A stretch of 36,491 bases of DNA from Hymenobacter sp. (lineage in GTDB: Bacteria; Bacteroidota; Bacteroidia; Cytophagales; Hymenobacteraceae): positions 1 to 36,491 of the forward strand of contig JANXOE010000143.1 in assembly GCA_025353745.1 (NCBI GenBank), in the 5' to 3' direction. Under the pieces are notes generated by a model. That model ran no database searches. It saw nothing but the letters and a program-made list of their open reading frames with translations, and had not been told where the DNA came from. Position numbers and translations under genes: made by a program. The stretch's first letter is position 1, and each line of letters begins with the position of its first letter. Shown here piece by piece: positions 17,938 through 27,246 of this stretch.

Positions 17938-20460
17938 ATGAAACACGCATTCGCGCTCGGCTTGCTGGGCCTGCTGGCCGCGCCCGCCCTGGGCCAGACC
18001 CCCGCGCCGCCTTCGCCGCCGGCCTCGCCGCTGCCCGCCACCGACCCGCCCGCCAACCCCGTGGGGCCCTATCGCGCCTCGGCCACTAAAATCAACGACC
18101 TGGTGCACACCAAGCTGGCGGTGCGCTTCGACTACGCCAAACGCTACCTCTACGGCCAGGAGTGGGTCACGCTCCGGCCCCACGGCTACGCCACCGACTC
18201 GCTCCGGCTCGACGCCAAAGGCATGGACATCAAGGCCGTGGCCCTGGTGAGCGGCGGGCAGCAAACGCCGCTCAAATTCGACTACGCCGACCACAACAAC
18301 CTGCGCATCGCGCTCGGCCGCCGCTTTAAGCCCGGCGAGGCCTACACCGTGTACCTCGACTACACGGCCAAGCCCGACGAGCTGAAAGTGAAAGGCTCGG
18401 CCGCCATCTCCGACGCCAAGGGCCTGTATTTCGTCAACCCCGACAGCACCACCAAGGGCAAGCCGGTGCAGGTCTGGACGCAGGGCGAGACCGAAGGCTC
18501 GTCGGCCTGGTTCCCGACCATCGACCGGCCCAACCAGAAAACGACCACCGAAATCAGCCTCACGGTGCCGGCCAAGTACGTGACGCTCAGCAACGGACGC
18601 CTCGACAGCCAGAAGCCCGCCGGCCCCGGCCTGCGCACCGACACCTGGAAGATGGAGCTGCCCCACGCCCCGTATTTGGTGATGATGGCCGTCGGCGACT
18701 TCAAAATCTACAAAGACACCTGGCGCGGCAAAGAGGTCAGCTACTACCTCGAACCCAAGTACGCGCCCTACGCCAAGCAGATTTTCGGCAACACGCCCGA
18801 CATGCTCGAGTTCTTCTCAACCCGCCTCGGCGTGGAGTTTCCGTGGAATAAATACGCCCAGATCGTGTGCCGCGACTACGTGAGCGGGGCCATGGAAAAC
18901 ACCACCGCCACGCTGCACGGCGAGCAGGTGCAACAAACGGAGCGCGAGCTGATTGACCGCGAGTACGACGGCGAATCGGTGATTGCCCACGAGCTGTTTC
19001 ACCAGTGGTTCGGCGACTACGTGACCTGCGAAAGCTGGAGCAACCTGACCGTGAACGAGTCGATGGCCGACTTTTCGGAGGGCCTCTACGCCGAGCACAA
19101 GTACGGCCGCGACGCCGCCGACGCCCACAACTACCGCAACCTGCGCCGCTACCTGGCCAACCCCGCCGACGCGGCCAAGGACCTCGTGCGCTTCCACTAC
19201 GGCGACAAGGAGGAGGTGTTCGACCTCGTGACCTACCAGAAAGGCGGGGCCGTGGTGGACATGCTGCGCACCTACCTCGGCGACGACGTGTTTTTCGCTG
19301 GCCTGCAAAAATACCTGAAAGACAACGCCTTCGGCAACGGCGAAGCCCACCAGATGCGCCTGGCCATGGAAGCCGTTTCGGGCCAGGATTTGAACTGGTT
19401 TTACAACCAATGGTATTTTGGGGCGGGGCACCCGGTCGTCAGCATCGACTACGCCTGGGACGCGGCCCGCAAAACGGAGGTCGTGACCGTGAAGCAAACC
19501 CAGCCGGGGCCCCCGTTCCGGCTGCCGTTCGCCATCGACTACTACGTGAACGGCCAGGCGCAGCGCCAGCGCGTGCTGATGACCGAGGCCACCCAGGCGT
19601 TTGAAATGCCCCTGGCCGCCCCGCCGGCCCTGGTGAACGTGGACGCCGAAAAGAAGCTGGTCTGGCTGAAAACCGACAACAAGCCCTTCAGCGCCTTCGC
19701 TTACCAGTACGCCCACGCGCCGGGCTACGTGGACCGCCGCGAGGCCGTGGCCGCCGCCAAAGACGCCCAGGCCAAGGACCCCGCCGCCCGCGCCCTGCTG
19801 CTGGGGGCCCTCAGCGACCAGTACTACAGCCTGCGGATGGCCGCCGCCCAAAGCCTCGACATGGAAAACAAAGCCGTGGCCAAGGCCGCCGGCCCCGCGC
19901 TGCGCAAGCTGCTCACCACCGAAAAAGACCCCAACGTGCAAGCTTATTTCCTGGAGGCCCTGGGCCAATTGAAAGACAAGCGCGACGAGCCGACCTTCAC
20001 CAAATACCTGGCCGACAGCCGCTCCTACGGCGTGCAGGGCCGGGCCCTGGAAGCCCTGGCCGAAGTGGCGCCCCAACGGGCCCTGGCCCGGGCCCAGGCC
20101 CTGGAAGGCGATGACCACCTGATCGTTACCCAGGCCGTGGTGGCCACTTACGCCGTGGCCGGCGGCGGGGCCCAGTGGCCGTACGTCCGCGACAAGTTCG
20201 ACGCGGCGGGCCTGCCCGGCAAGGCGGGCCTGCTGCCGGGCCTGGCCGCCATGCTGCCCCGCCTGAGCGACCCCAAGCTGTTTGCCGAAGACGTGGACCG
20301 CCTCAAGGCCATCGGCATTCAGTACAAGTCGCAGGGGGCCGACCAGGCCATCATCGGCCTGCTCCAGAACGGCCTGACCGAAAAATCGAAGAGCGCCAGC
20401 GTGCCCGAAAACCGGCAGACGCTGGAACGCGCCATCCAGGAGATTCAGCAAGCCAACTAA
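17938..20460 (+). CDS. M1 family metallopeptidase (aminopeptidase N-like)
   Basis: Signal peptide; GAMENT exopeptidase motif; HELFHQWFGDYVTCESWSNLTVNE zinc motif (HExxH-18-E). Confidence 0.95.
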   Translation: MKHAFALGLLGLLAAPALGQTPAPPSPPASPLPATDPPANPVGPYRASATKINDLVHTKLAVRFDYAKRYLYGQEWVTLRPHGYATDSLRLDAKGMDIKAVALVSGGQQTPLKFDYADHNNLRIALGRRFKPGEAYTVYLDYTAKPDELKVKGSAAISDAKGLYFVNPDSTTKGKPVQVWTQGETEGSSAWFPTIDRPNQKTTTEISLTVPAKYVTLSNGRLDSQKPAGPGLRTDTWKMELPHAPYLVMMAVGDFKIYKDTWRGKEVSYYLEPKYAPYAKQIFGNTPDMLEFFSTRLGVEFPWNKYAQIVCRDYVSGAMENTTATLHGEQVQQTERELIDREYDGESVIAHELFHQWFGDYVTCESWSNLTVNESMADFSEGLYAEHKYGRDAADAHNYRNLRRYLANPADAAKDLVRFHYGDKEEVFDLVTYQKGGAVVDMLRTYLGDDVFFAGLQKYLKDNAFGNGEAHQMRLAMEAVSGQDLNWFYNQWYFGAGHPVVSIDYAWDAARKTEVVTVKQTQPGPPFRLPFAIDYYVNGQAQRQRVLMTEATQAFEMPLAAPPALVNVDAEKKLVWLKTDNKPFSAFAYQYAHAPGYVDRREAVAAAKDAQAKDPAARALLLGALSDQYYSLRMAAAQSLDMENKAVAKAAGPALRKLLTTEKDPNVQAYFLEALGQLKDKRDEPTFTKYLADSRSYGVQGRALEALAEVAPQRALARAQALEGDDHLIVTQAVVATYAVAGGGAQWPYVRDKFDAAGLPGKAGLLPGLAAMLPRLSDPKLFAEDVDRLKAIGIQYKSQGADQAIIGLLQNGLTEKSKSASVPENRQTLERAIQEIQQAN

Positions 20461-20478
20461 GGGGCGCTGATTTCTAGT

Positions 20479-20517
20479 AAAAAAGGCCTTCCGCACTGCG
20501 CGGAAGGCCTTTTTTTA
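20479..20517. terminator. Bidirectional intrinsic terminator between aminopeptidase and carbonic anhydrase
   Basis: aaaaaaggccttccgc-actgc-gcggaaggccttttttt: long GC stem flanked by A- and T-tracts; overlaps the stop codon of the convergent gene. Confidence 0.9.
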
Positions 20518-21318
20518 TTTGTCCGAGCTTGGCACTGGCTCCTTAGTGGGTTTCTTGGCCGGCTCGTGCGCGTGGCCGTTGGGGTGGCCGGCAGCGGCGG
20601 GCTCGCTGGGCGGTGGCGTGCCGGGGTCCTCTTCGGGGTCGTGGGCTTCGGTGGCGTAGATGTGCTCCATGTCGCGCATCACGTCGTCGTTGTCGACTTG
20701 CAGGTCTTTCAGCACGCCGTCGGCGATGTCGTACACCAGGCCGTGGAGGCGGGGCGGCTTTTCGGAGCGCATGGCGTTCTGGATGATGTTGGTTTTGGCC
20801 AGGTTGCGCACCTGCTCAATCACGTTCAGCTCCACCAGCCGGCGCAGGCGCTCGGGTTCGTTCTTGATGCGCAGAAACTCGGTTTCGTGCAGCCGCACCA
20901 CGTCGCGGATGTTCGTCAGCCAGTTGTCAATCAGGCCGTACTGCTTGTTGGAGGCCGCCGCGGCCACGCCCCCGCAGCCGTAGTGGCCCACCACCATAAT
21001 GTCTTGCACGCCCAGCACTTCCACGGCGTATTGCAGCACGCTCAGCATGTTCATGTCGGAGTGCACCACCATGTTGGCGATGTTGCGGTGCACAAACATC
21101 TCGCCGGGCCCCGTGCCGGTGATGCCCGACGCCGGCACCCGCGAATCGGAGCAGCCAATGAAGAGGTATTTGGGTTGCTGGCCGTCGGCCATGCGGCGAA
21201 AATAGGCCGGGTCTTCGGCGTTTTTGGTGGCCACCCACTGGCGGTTGTTTTCGAGAATGGTTTGGATGCCGGACATGGGGCGGTCGTTGGTAAGTACTGG
21301 TTGCGTGGCGCGTGCCAT
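20515..21318 (-). CDS. Beta-class carbonic anhydrase
   Basis: IGCSDSRVPASGITGTGPGEMFVHRNIANMV and VVGHYGCGGVAAA zinc/active-site motifs. Confidence 0.95.
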   Translation of the reverse strand: MARATQPVLTNDRPMSGIQTILENNRQWVATKNAEDPAYFRRMADGQQPKYLFIGCSDSRVPASGITGTGPGEMFVHRNIANMVVHSDMNMLSVLQYAVEVLGVQDIMVVGHYGCGGVAAAASNKQYGLIDNWLTNIRDVVRLHETEFLRIKNEPERLRRLVELNVIEQVRNLAKTNIIQNAMRSEKPPRLHGLVYDIADGVLKDLQVDNDDVMRDMEHIYATEAHDPEEDPGTPPPSEPAAAGHPNGHAHEPAKKPTKEPVPSSDK

Positions 21319-21419
21319 TGGTAAGTATACGTAACTATTGGTTGGTTGCCGATGGTTTTTTGGGGCCCGGCCGCGTTGTTCAGGGCCCCGGCCCCCAAAA
21401 GCGGTTCTGGTAGAGCGGC

Positions 21420-23048
21420 TTAGTGGCCGGCCACGGCTACTTGCCGGATGCCGCGCAGCTCCAGGTGGATGCGGCGCTCGGGGGCCACCCGCCGAAACGC
21501 CTCAATGGCTTCGAGCACGTCGTGGTCGATGTCGGCCGACTGCGTGCCGTCGAGGATGACGCGGCTGCCGGCGGGCAGGCGCTCCAGCGTGTTCACGATG
21601 CTGGCCTTGTTGAGAAACGACACGTGCTCGGACAGGCGCAGGTGCAGCGTGCCGGGGGCCCGGCCGGGCGTGTCGCGGTTGAGGAAGTAGGCTTGCTCGG
21701 CGTTGGCCTTCAGAATAAAGAAAAAGCCCACCGCCAGGCCCACGCCCACGCCCTTGAGCAAATCGGTGAACAGCACGGCCCCGATGGTGACGATGAAGGG
21801 CAGAAACTGCGCCCAGCCCAGGCGCCACTGCATTCGGTACAGCACCGGCTTGGTCAGCTTGTAGCCCACCAGCAGCAGCACCGCCGCCAGCGCCGCCAGC
21901 GGAATCAGGTTCAGCACCGACGCCAGCAGCAACAGGCTGGCCAGCAGCAGCAAGCCGTGCACGAAGGACGACACGTTGCTTTGGGCCCCGGCGGCAATGT
22001 TGGCCGAAGACCGCACGATAACCGCCGTCAGGGGCAGGCCGCCGAGCAGGCCGCTCACGATGTTGCCGGCCCCCTGGGCCAGCAGCTCGCGGTTGGGCGG
22101 GGTGCGGCGCTTGTGCGGGTCGAGCTTGTCGACGGCTTCCACGCTGAGCAGGGTTTCCAGCGAAGCCACAACGGCAATGGTGAGGGCCACGCCGTAGGTC
22201 GCGGGCCGGGCAAACGCCGCCCAGTCCGGGAAGATCATCTGGCCAACCAGGCCGCCGAGCGACGACACCACGGGCAGCTTCACCAGGTGTTCGGGCCGCA
22301 CTTGCAGGCCGGGGGCCACGGCCCGCAGCAGCTGGTTCAGGCCGATGGCCGCGCACACCACCACCAGCGCCGCCGGCACTTTGCGGGCCCAGGCAAAGCG
22401 GCGCAGCCACGCGCCGTCCCAAAGCAGCAGCAGCGCCAGCGACACCACGCCCACCAGCACCGAGCCCGGGCTCAGGCCCCTGGCCGCGGCCCCGATGGCC
22501 GAAAACGTGTTCAGGCCGTTGAACTGAAGAAAGTCCAGGTCCTCGAAATAGTCCGTATCGGCCCCAAAAAAGTGCGGAATCTGCTTGAGAATCAAGATCA
22601 AGCCAATGGCGGCCAACATGCCGCGAATCACGGCCGCCGGGAAATACATGCCAATGACGCCGGCCTTGGCCACGCCCATCAGCACTTGAATGGCCCCCGC
22701 CACCACGGTGGCCGCCAGCACCGCCTGAAACGAGCCCAGCGACGAAATAGCCGTCAGGACAATCACCGTCAGGCCGGCCGCGGGGCCGCTCACGCTCAGC
22801 TGCGAGCCGCTGAGCCAGCTCACCAGCACGCCGCCTACGATGCCCGTGACCACGCCCGAGAGCAGCGGGGCCCCCGAGGCGAGCGAAATGCCCAGGCACA
22901 GCGGCAGCGCCACCAGAAACACGACCAGGCCGGCCGGCGCGTCCTGCCCAAGGGTGCTGAAAACCGATGGTTTGGGGCGGGGCGGCGCGGCGCCCGCGTT
23001 GGCAATGGGGGCCCCGGTGCGTGCCGGAGAAGAACTGATTTGGGGCAT
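21420..23048 (-). CDS. SulP (SLC26) family inorganic anion transporter with C-terminal STAS domain
   Basis: FLVALPLCLGISLASGAPLLSGVVTGIVGG...; STAS segment VSFLNKASIVNTLERLPAGSRVILDGTQSADIDHDVLEAIEAF. Confidence 0.93.
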   Translation of the reverse strand: MPQISSSPARTGAPIANAGAAPPRPKPSVFSTLGQDAPAGLVVFLVALPLCLGISLASGAPLLSGVVTGIVGGVLVSWLSGSQLSVSGPAAGLTVIVLTAISSLGSFQAVLAATVVAGAIQVLMGVAKAGVIGMYFPAAVIRGMLAAIGLILILKQIPHFFGADTDYFEDLDFLQFNGLNTFSAIGAAARGLSPGSVLVGVVSLALLLLWDGAWLRRFAWARKVPAALVVVCAAIGLNQLLRAVAPGLQVRPEHLVKLPVVSSLGGLVGQMIFPDWAAFARPATYGVALTIAVVASLETLLSVEAVDKLDPHKRRTPPNRELLAQGAGNIVSGLLGGLPLTAVIVRSSANIAAGAQSNVSSFVHGLLLLASLLLLASVLNLIPLAALAAVLLLVGYKLTKPVLYRMQWRLGWAQFLPFIVTIGAVLFTDLLKGVGVGLAVGFFFILKANAEQAYFLNRDTPGRAPGTLHLRLSEHVSFLNKASIVNTLERLPAGSRVILDGTQSADIDHDVLEAIEAFRRVAPERRIHLELRGIRQVAVAGH

Positions 23049-23179
23049 GGCGTGCAAGCAGTGGAAAGGGTGGGTGCGGTGTTTTTTGCGGGGCGTTGGA
23101 ATGCCGATGCAAGGGTACGGTGGCGCTATTAAGACGGGGTTAAAGCCGAATTAAAAGGAAATTAAAACCGCGAAAAACC

Positions 23180-24586
23180 TCACGAAAGCGGCCCAAACGG
23201 CCACTCCAGCCACACCTGGGTGCCTTGGCCTGGCGCGCTGTCGATGCGCACGGCCCCGCCGTGCAACGCCATAATCCGGGCCGCCAGGGGCAGGCCAATG
23301 CCGTGGCCCGGCACCGCCCGGGCCCCCGCCCCCCGGAAAAACGGCCGGAACACCTGCTGCAAATCGGCGGGCGCCAGGCCGGGGCCCTCGTCGGCCACCA
23401 GCAGCGCCAGGCGGGCCCCCGTCCGCGCCAGCGTGGCCGTGACGCTCCCGCCCGTGCCCGCCGAAAACTTGCAGGCGTTGTCGAGCACGTTCAGCACGGC
23501 CGCCAGCAGCAGGGCCTCGTTGCCCCGCACCGCGAACGCGCCGGCCTCGTCGGCGTCGCCGAAGACCAAATCGATCCGGCGGGTGGGGTAGCGGCGCCCG
23601 ATTTGCTCGTGGGCGAGCAGCAGCAGCTCGTCGAGCCGCACCGCCGCCATCGGCACCTGCGAGGGGTCGTCGGAGGCGCGGGCAATTTGCAGCAGGCCGC
23701 TGGTGAGCTCGCTGAGCTGCCGCGCCGAATCGAGGGTGCGCTGCAGCACGCTCCGGTACGCGGCCGGGGGCCGCTCGGCTTGCAGCAGCGCCACTTCCAG
23801 CTCGCCGATGAGGGCCGTGAGGGGCGTGCGCAGCTCGTGCGAGGCATCGCGCACGAACGTGCGCTGCCCGGCAAACGCCGCCTGAAGGCGGTCGAGCAGG
23901 CGGTTGAAGCGCTGGGCCAGGCGGCCCACTTCGTCGGGCGTGCCGTCGGCCTGGGTCAGGCGCTGGCCCAGATCGGTGGCCGTGATGCCGTCCACTTCCT
24001 GCACCATGCGCCGCAGCGGGCGCAGGGCCTGGCCCGCAAAAAACCAGCAGCCCGCGCCCAGCGCCACTGCCGCCGCCAGCAGGCCCACGGTCAGCAGCTG
24101 CCGCAATTCGCTCAGCTGCTGGCGGCTGTCTTCGTCCAGCGACGAGGCCACCACCACCAGGGCCCCCAGGCGGGCGTCGCGGTAGAGCAGGCCCACGGTT
24201 TCGTGGTAGTTGGTTTCGGGTTCGAGCACGGCGCGGCCGGCGCGGCGCACCTCGGCCAGCCACGCGGTGGGCACCGGCCGGTCACCGGCCTGCCCTTCCC
24301 GAAACACCAGCCGGTCGGACGCGTCGTACACCCGGCCTTCCTCGGCGGGCAAGGTGCGGTAGAGCTGCCGCAGGTAGCGCCGGTACAGGGCCTGCTGGCC
24401 CGCGCCGGCGCGGTACTGGCCGTCGGTATAGGCGTGCCCCACCACCAGCGTGCGCCGAAACAGGTTTTGGGTGAACAGCGTGCGGCGCGATTGCTGGGTG
24501 GCGAAGTAAATCACCAGTGCAAACAGCAGCAGCGTCGCGGCCAGAATGGACCCGAACTGAAGCGCCAGGCGCAGGCGGATGGACAT
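23180..24586 (-). CDS. Two-component sensor histidine kinase
   Basis: N-terminal TM, HAMP, FVRDASHELRTPLTALIGELEVAL H-box, NVLDNACKFS N-box, VADEGPGLAPADL and GHGIGLPLAARIMALHGG G-boxes. Start chosen at MSIRLRLALQ. Confidence 0.93.
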   Translation of the reverse strand: MSIRLRLALQFGSILAATLLLFALVIYFATQQSRRTLFTQNLFRRTLVVGHAYTDGQYRAGAGQQALYRRYLRQLYRTLPAEEGRVYDASDRLVFREGQAGDRPVPTAWLAEVRRAGRAVLEPETNYHETVGLLYRDARLGALVVVASSLDEDSRQQLSELRQLLTVGLLAAAVALGAGCWFFAGQALRPLRRMVQEVDGITATDLGQRLTQADGTPDEVGRLAQRFNRLLDRLQAAFAGQRTFVRDASHELRTPLTALIGELEVALLQAERPPAAYRSVLQRTLDSARQLSELTSGLLQIARASDDPSQVPMAAVRLDELLLLAHEQIGRRYPTRRIDLVFGDADEAGAFAVRGNEALLLAAVLNVLDNACKFSAGTGGSVTATLARTGARLALLVADEGPGLAPADLQQVFRPFFRGAGARAVPGHGIGLPLAARIMALHGGAVRIDSAPGQGTQVWLEWPFGPLS

Positions 24587-24593
24587 GGCTACC

Positions 24594-25274
24594 TCAGTTT
24601 TCAATTTTGAGCACGTAGCCCATGCCCACCAGCGTGTGGATGAGCCGGGGCTCGAAGCCTTTGTCGACTTTCTTGCGCAGGAAATTGATGTACACGTCAA
24701 TCACGTTCGAGCCCGTGTCAAAATCGAGGCCCCAGACGTACTCCAGCAAATCGGCCCGCGACACCACCCGGCCCTGGTTGCGCAGCAGGTACTCCAGCAG
24801 CGAAAACTCGCGGGCCGTGAGCTGCACTGCCTGGCCGGCGCGCTCCACGCGCTTGGCGGCGGGGTCGAGGGTGAGGTCGGCCAGGCGCAGGGGCGCGGCC
24901 GGCGCGGGGGCCTCGGCACGGCGGCGCACCAGGGCCCGCAGCCGCGCCAGCAGCTCTTCGAACGCAAACGGCTTCACCAGGTAGTCGTCGGCCCCGGCGT
25001 CGAGGCCCCGGATCTTGTCGTCCGTTTCGCCCAGGGCCGTGAGCATGAGGATGGGCACGCCGGGGTCGCGGGCGCGCACCTGGCGGCACACTTCCAGCCC
25101 GCTCAGGCCGGGCAGCAGCTGGTCCAGAATCAGGCAGTCGTAGGGGGCCGACTGGGCGCGGTGCAGGCCCAGCAGGCCGTCGGCGGCCAGGTCCACGGCG
25201 TAGCCCTGCTCGCCCAGGCCCCGGAGCAGAAACGCCGCTACGGCCGGCTCGTCTTCAACCAACAGGATTCTCAT
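24594..25274 (-). CDS. OmpR/PhoB-family response regulator
   Basis: MRILLVEDEPAVAAFL receiver, YDCLILDQLLPG phospho-Asp region, LVKPFAFEELLARL, C-terminal winged helix ending NVIDVYINFLRKKVDKGFEPRLIHTLVGMGYVLKIEN. Confidence 0.95.
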   Translation of the reverse strand: MRILLVEDEPAVAAFLLRGLGEQGYAVDLAADGLLGLHRAQSAPYDCLILDQLLPGLSGLEVCRQVRARDPGVPILMLTALGETDDKIRGLDAGADDYLVKPFAFEELLARLRALVRRRAEAPAPAAPLRLADLTLDPAAKRVERAGQAVQLTAREFSLLEYLLRNQGRVVSRADLLEYVWGLDFDTGSNVIDVYINFLRKKVDKGFEPRLIHTLVGMGYVLKIEN

Positions 25275-25322
25275 GGGCCGCAAAGTAACGCCCGTGCCCG
25301 CCCATTAACCCGGCCCCGGCCC

Positions 25323-25330
25323 TATCTTTG
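25323..25330 (+). promoter_or_regulatory. Bacteroidota -7 element TATCTTTG upstream of the SAM riboswitch
   Basis: Exact TAnnTTTG match, 28 nt before the riboswitch P1 stem. Confidence 0.6.
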
Positions 25331-25357
25331 CCCCGGCAATTCCGCGGTTTCAACGAA

Positions 25358-25457
25358 TTGTTTTTATACAGAGGCGCCGAGAGACAGGCTCGACGACGCG
25401 CCGGCAACCCCCAGCTTCCCGCTGGAACGGTGCCAACTCCTGGCCATATAAAAACAA
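25358..25457 (+). ncRNA. SAM-I (S-box) riboswitch
   Basis: P1: ttgtttttata (25358-25368) is the perfect complement of tataaaaacaa (25447-25457). Core gccgagagacaggctcgacgacgcgccggcaacc; P3 hairpin ccagc-ttccc-gctgg; conserved ggtgccaactcctg. Confidence 0.93.
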
Positions 25458-25551
25458 GCTGCCGTGACGTACCGCCCCGCTTTGTGCCCTCCCCCGTTGC
25501 CCGCCGGCGCGCCCAGTTGCGCCGCTGCCCGTTGTTGGGGCTGTTGACGCT

Positions 25552-25567
25552 GGCCCCGGCCGGGGCC
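25552..25567. repeat. 16-nt perfect GC palindrome in riboswitch leader
   Basis: GGCCCCGGCCGGGGCC. Confidence 0.8.
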
Positions 25568-25688
25568 GGGTGCTGAAAAACGCATAATCAATTTTTTACG
25601 GGTTGCAGCGCGCAGGACCGGGGCCCCGGGGCCGGTTCCGCTCGTTGCGCAATCATCGGTCGGGCGTGCGCCCGGCCCCCAAGTTTTC

Positions 25689-27152
25689 ATGCTGAAAAAA
25701 TCATTGGCCCTGCTGCAGCGCGAAGCGGCCGAAACCGGGGGCAACACCCTCAAGCGCACCCTCAACGGCGTCAGCCTCGTCGCGTTGGGCATTGGCGTAA
25801 TCATCGGAGCGGGCTTGTTTTCGCTCACCGGCCTCGCGGCGGCCAACCACGCGGGGCCCGCCGTCACGCTCTCCTTCGTGGTGGCGGCCGTGGGCTGCGC
25901 TTTCTCGGCGCTGTGCTACGCCGAATTCGCGGCCCTGGTGCCGGTGGCGGGCTCGGCCTATACCTACTCCTACGCCACCATGGGCGAGCTGTTTGCCTGG
26001 ATCATCGGCTGGGACCTGGTGCTCGAGTACTCGGTGGGGGCCGCCACGGTGGCCATCAGCTGGTCGCAGTACCTGGTGAAGTTCCTGGGCAAGTACGGCC
26101 TGCACCTGCCGGCCCGGCTGGTGATGTCGCCCTTCGAGCACGCCACCCTGGCCGACGGCACGGTGGTGACGGGCTACGCGAACGTGCCGGGCATGCTCAT
26201 TGTGCTGGCCATCACGGCGGTTATCGTGCGCGGCACCTCCGGCTCGGCCTGGTTCAACGCCCTGGTGGTGGCCCTGAAGGTGGCCGTGGTGCTGGTGTTC
26301 ATCGCCCTGGGCTGGCGCTACATCGACCCCGCCAACTACCAGCCCTACATCCCGGCCAACACCGGCACGTTCGGCGAGTTCGGGCTGAGCGGCATTTTGC
26401 GCGGGGCCGGCGTCGTGTTTTTTGTGTTCATCGGCTTTGACATCGTGGCCACGATGGCCCAGGAAACCAAAAACCCGCAGCGCAACATGCCCATCGGCAT
26501 CATCGGCTCGCTCGTCGTCTGCACCGTGCTGTTCGTGCTCTTCGGCCACGTCCTCACCGGGTTGGCCAACTACAAAGAGTTTAAGGACAGCGCCGCGCCG
26601 GTGGCCATCGCCATCGAAAAAACGCCCTACGCCTGGCTGAGCACGGCCATCATCGGGGCCATCCTCATCGGTTATACGTCGGTGATTCTGGTCGATTTGC
26701 TGGGGCAGAGCCGCGTGTTTTTCTCGATGGCGAAGGACGGGCTGCTGCCGCCGGTGTTCGCCCGCATCCACCCGCGCTTCCGCACGCCGCTGCAATCCAA
26801 CCTGTTGTTGGGGGCCTTCATCAGCGTGTTTGCGGGCTTCGTGCCCATCAGCGTGGTGGGGGAGATGACGAGCATCGGCACGCTGTTGGCCTTCGTGCTG
26901 GTGTGCGCCGGCATCCTCATCCTGCGCAAAACCGACCCCGACGCGCCCCGCAGCTTCCGCACGCCGTGGGTGCCGGTGGTGCCCATCCTGGGCATCGCCA
27001 CCTGCCTGCTGATGATGGTGAGCCTGCCCGGGGCCACCTGGGTGCGCCTCTTCGTGTGGCTGGCGCTGGGCCTGGCCATCTATTACGGGTACGGCCGGAA
27101 AAACAGCAAGCTGCGCCAGGCCCGCGACGCCGGGGCCCGCGAAGGCCAGTAG
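25689..27152 (+). CDS. APC superfamily amino acid permease (cationic amino-acid transporter-like)
   Basis: VSLVALGIGVIIGAGLFSLTGLAAANHAGPAVTLSFVVAAVGCAFSALCYAEFAALVPVAGSAYTYSYATMGELFAWIIGWDLVLEY; about 12 TM. Confidence 0.93.
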   Translation: MLKKSLALLQREAAETGGNTLKRTLNGVSLVALGIGVIIGAGLFSLTGLAAANHAGPAVTLSFVVAAVGCAFSALCYAEFAALVPVAGSAYTYSYATMGELFAWIIGWDLVLEYSVGAATVAISWSQYLVKFLGKYGLHLPARLVMSPFEHATLADGTVVTGYANVPGMLIVLAITAVIVRGTSGSAWFNALVVALKVAVVLVFIALGWRYIDPANYQPYIPANTGTFGEFGLSGILRGAGVVFFVFIGFDIVATMAQETKNPQRNMPIGIIGSLVVCTVLFVLFGHVLTGLANYKEFKDSAAPVAIAIEKTPYAWLSTAIIGAILIGYTSVILVDLLGQSRVFFSMAKDGLLPPVFARIHPRFRTPLQSNLLLGAFISVFAGFVPISVVGEMTSIGTLLAFVLVCAGILILRKTDPDAPRSFRTPWVPVVPILGIATCLLMMVSLPGATWVRLFVWLALGLAIYYGYGRKNSKLRQARDAGAREGQ

Positions 27153-27181
27153 CCGAGGGCCCCGGGCCCGGGCCAAAAAAT

Positions 27182-27224
27182 AAACGACAAGCGGCGGCCG
27201 AAATTCGGCCGTCGCTTGTCGTTT
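27182..27224. terminator. Intrinsic terminator after permease
   Basis: aaacgacaagcggcggccgaaattcggccgtcgcttgtcgttt: long near-perfect inverted repeat flanked by A- and T-runs. Confidence 0.88.
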
Positions 27225-27246
27225 TGGGTGGAGCAGGGCGGGCGGT

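Noticed and set aside
18817-20496. 559-aa antisense ORF opposite M1 peptidase
   Set aside because: Shadow ORF; M1 motifs on the + strand are unambiguous.
21423-23132. 569-aa + strand ORF opposite SulP
   Set aside because: Shadow ORF, Gln/His/Arg-rich; SulP motifs are clear on the other strand.
25328-25576. 82-aa ORF overlapping the SAM riboswitch
   Set aside because: Reads through the aptamer helices; the sequence is fully explained by the riboswitch.
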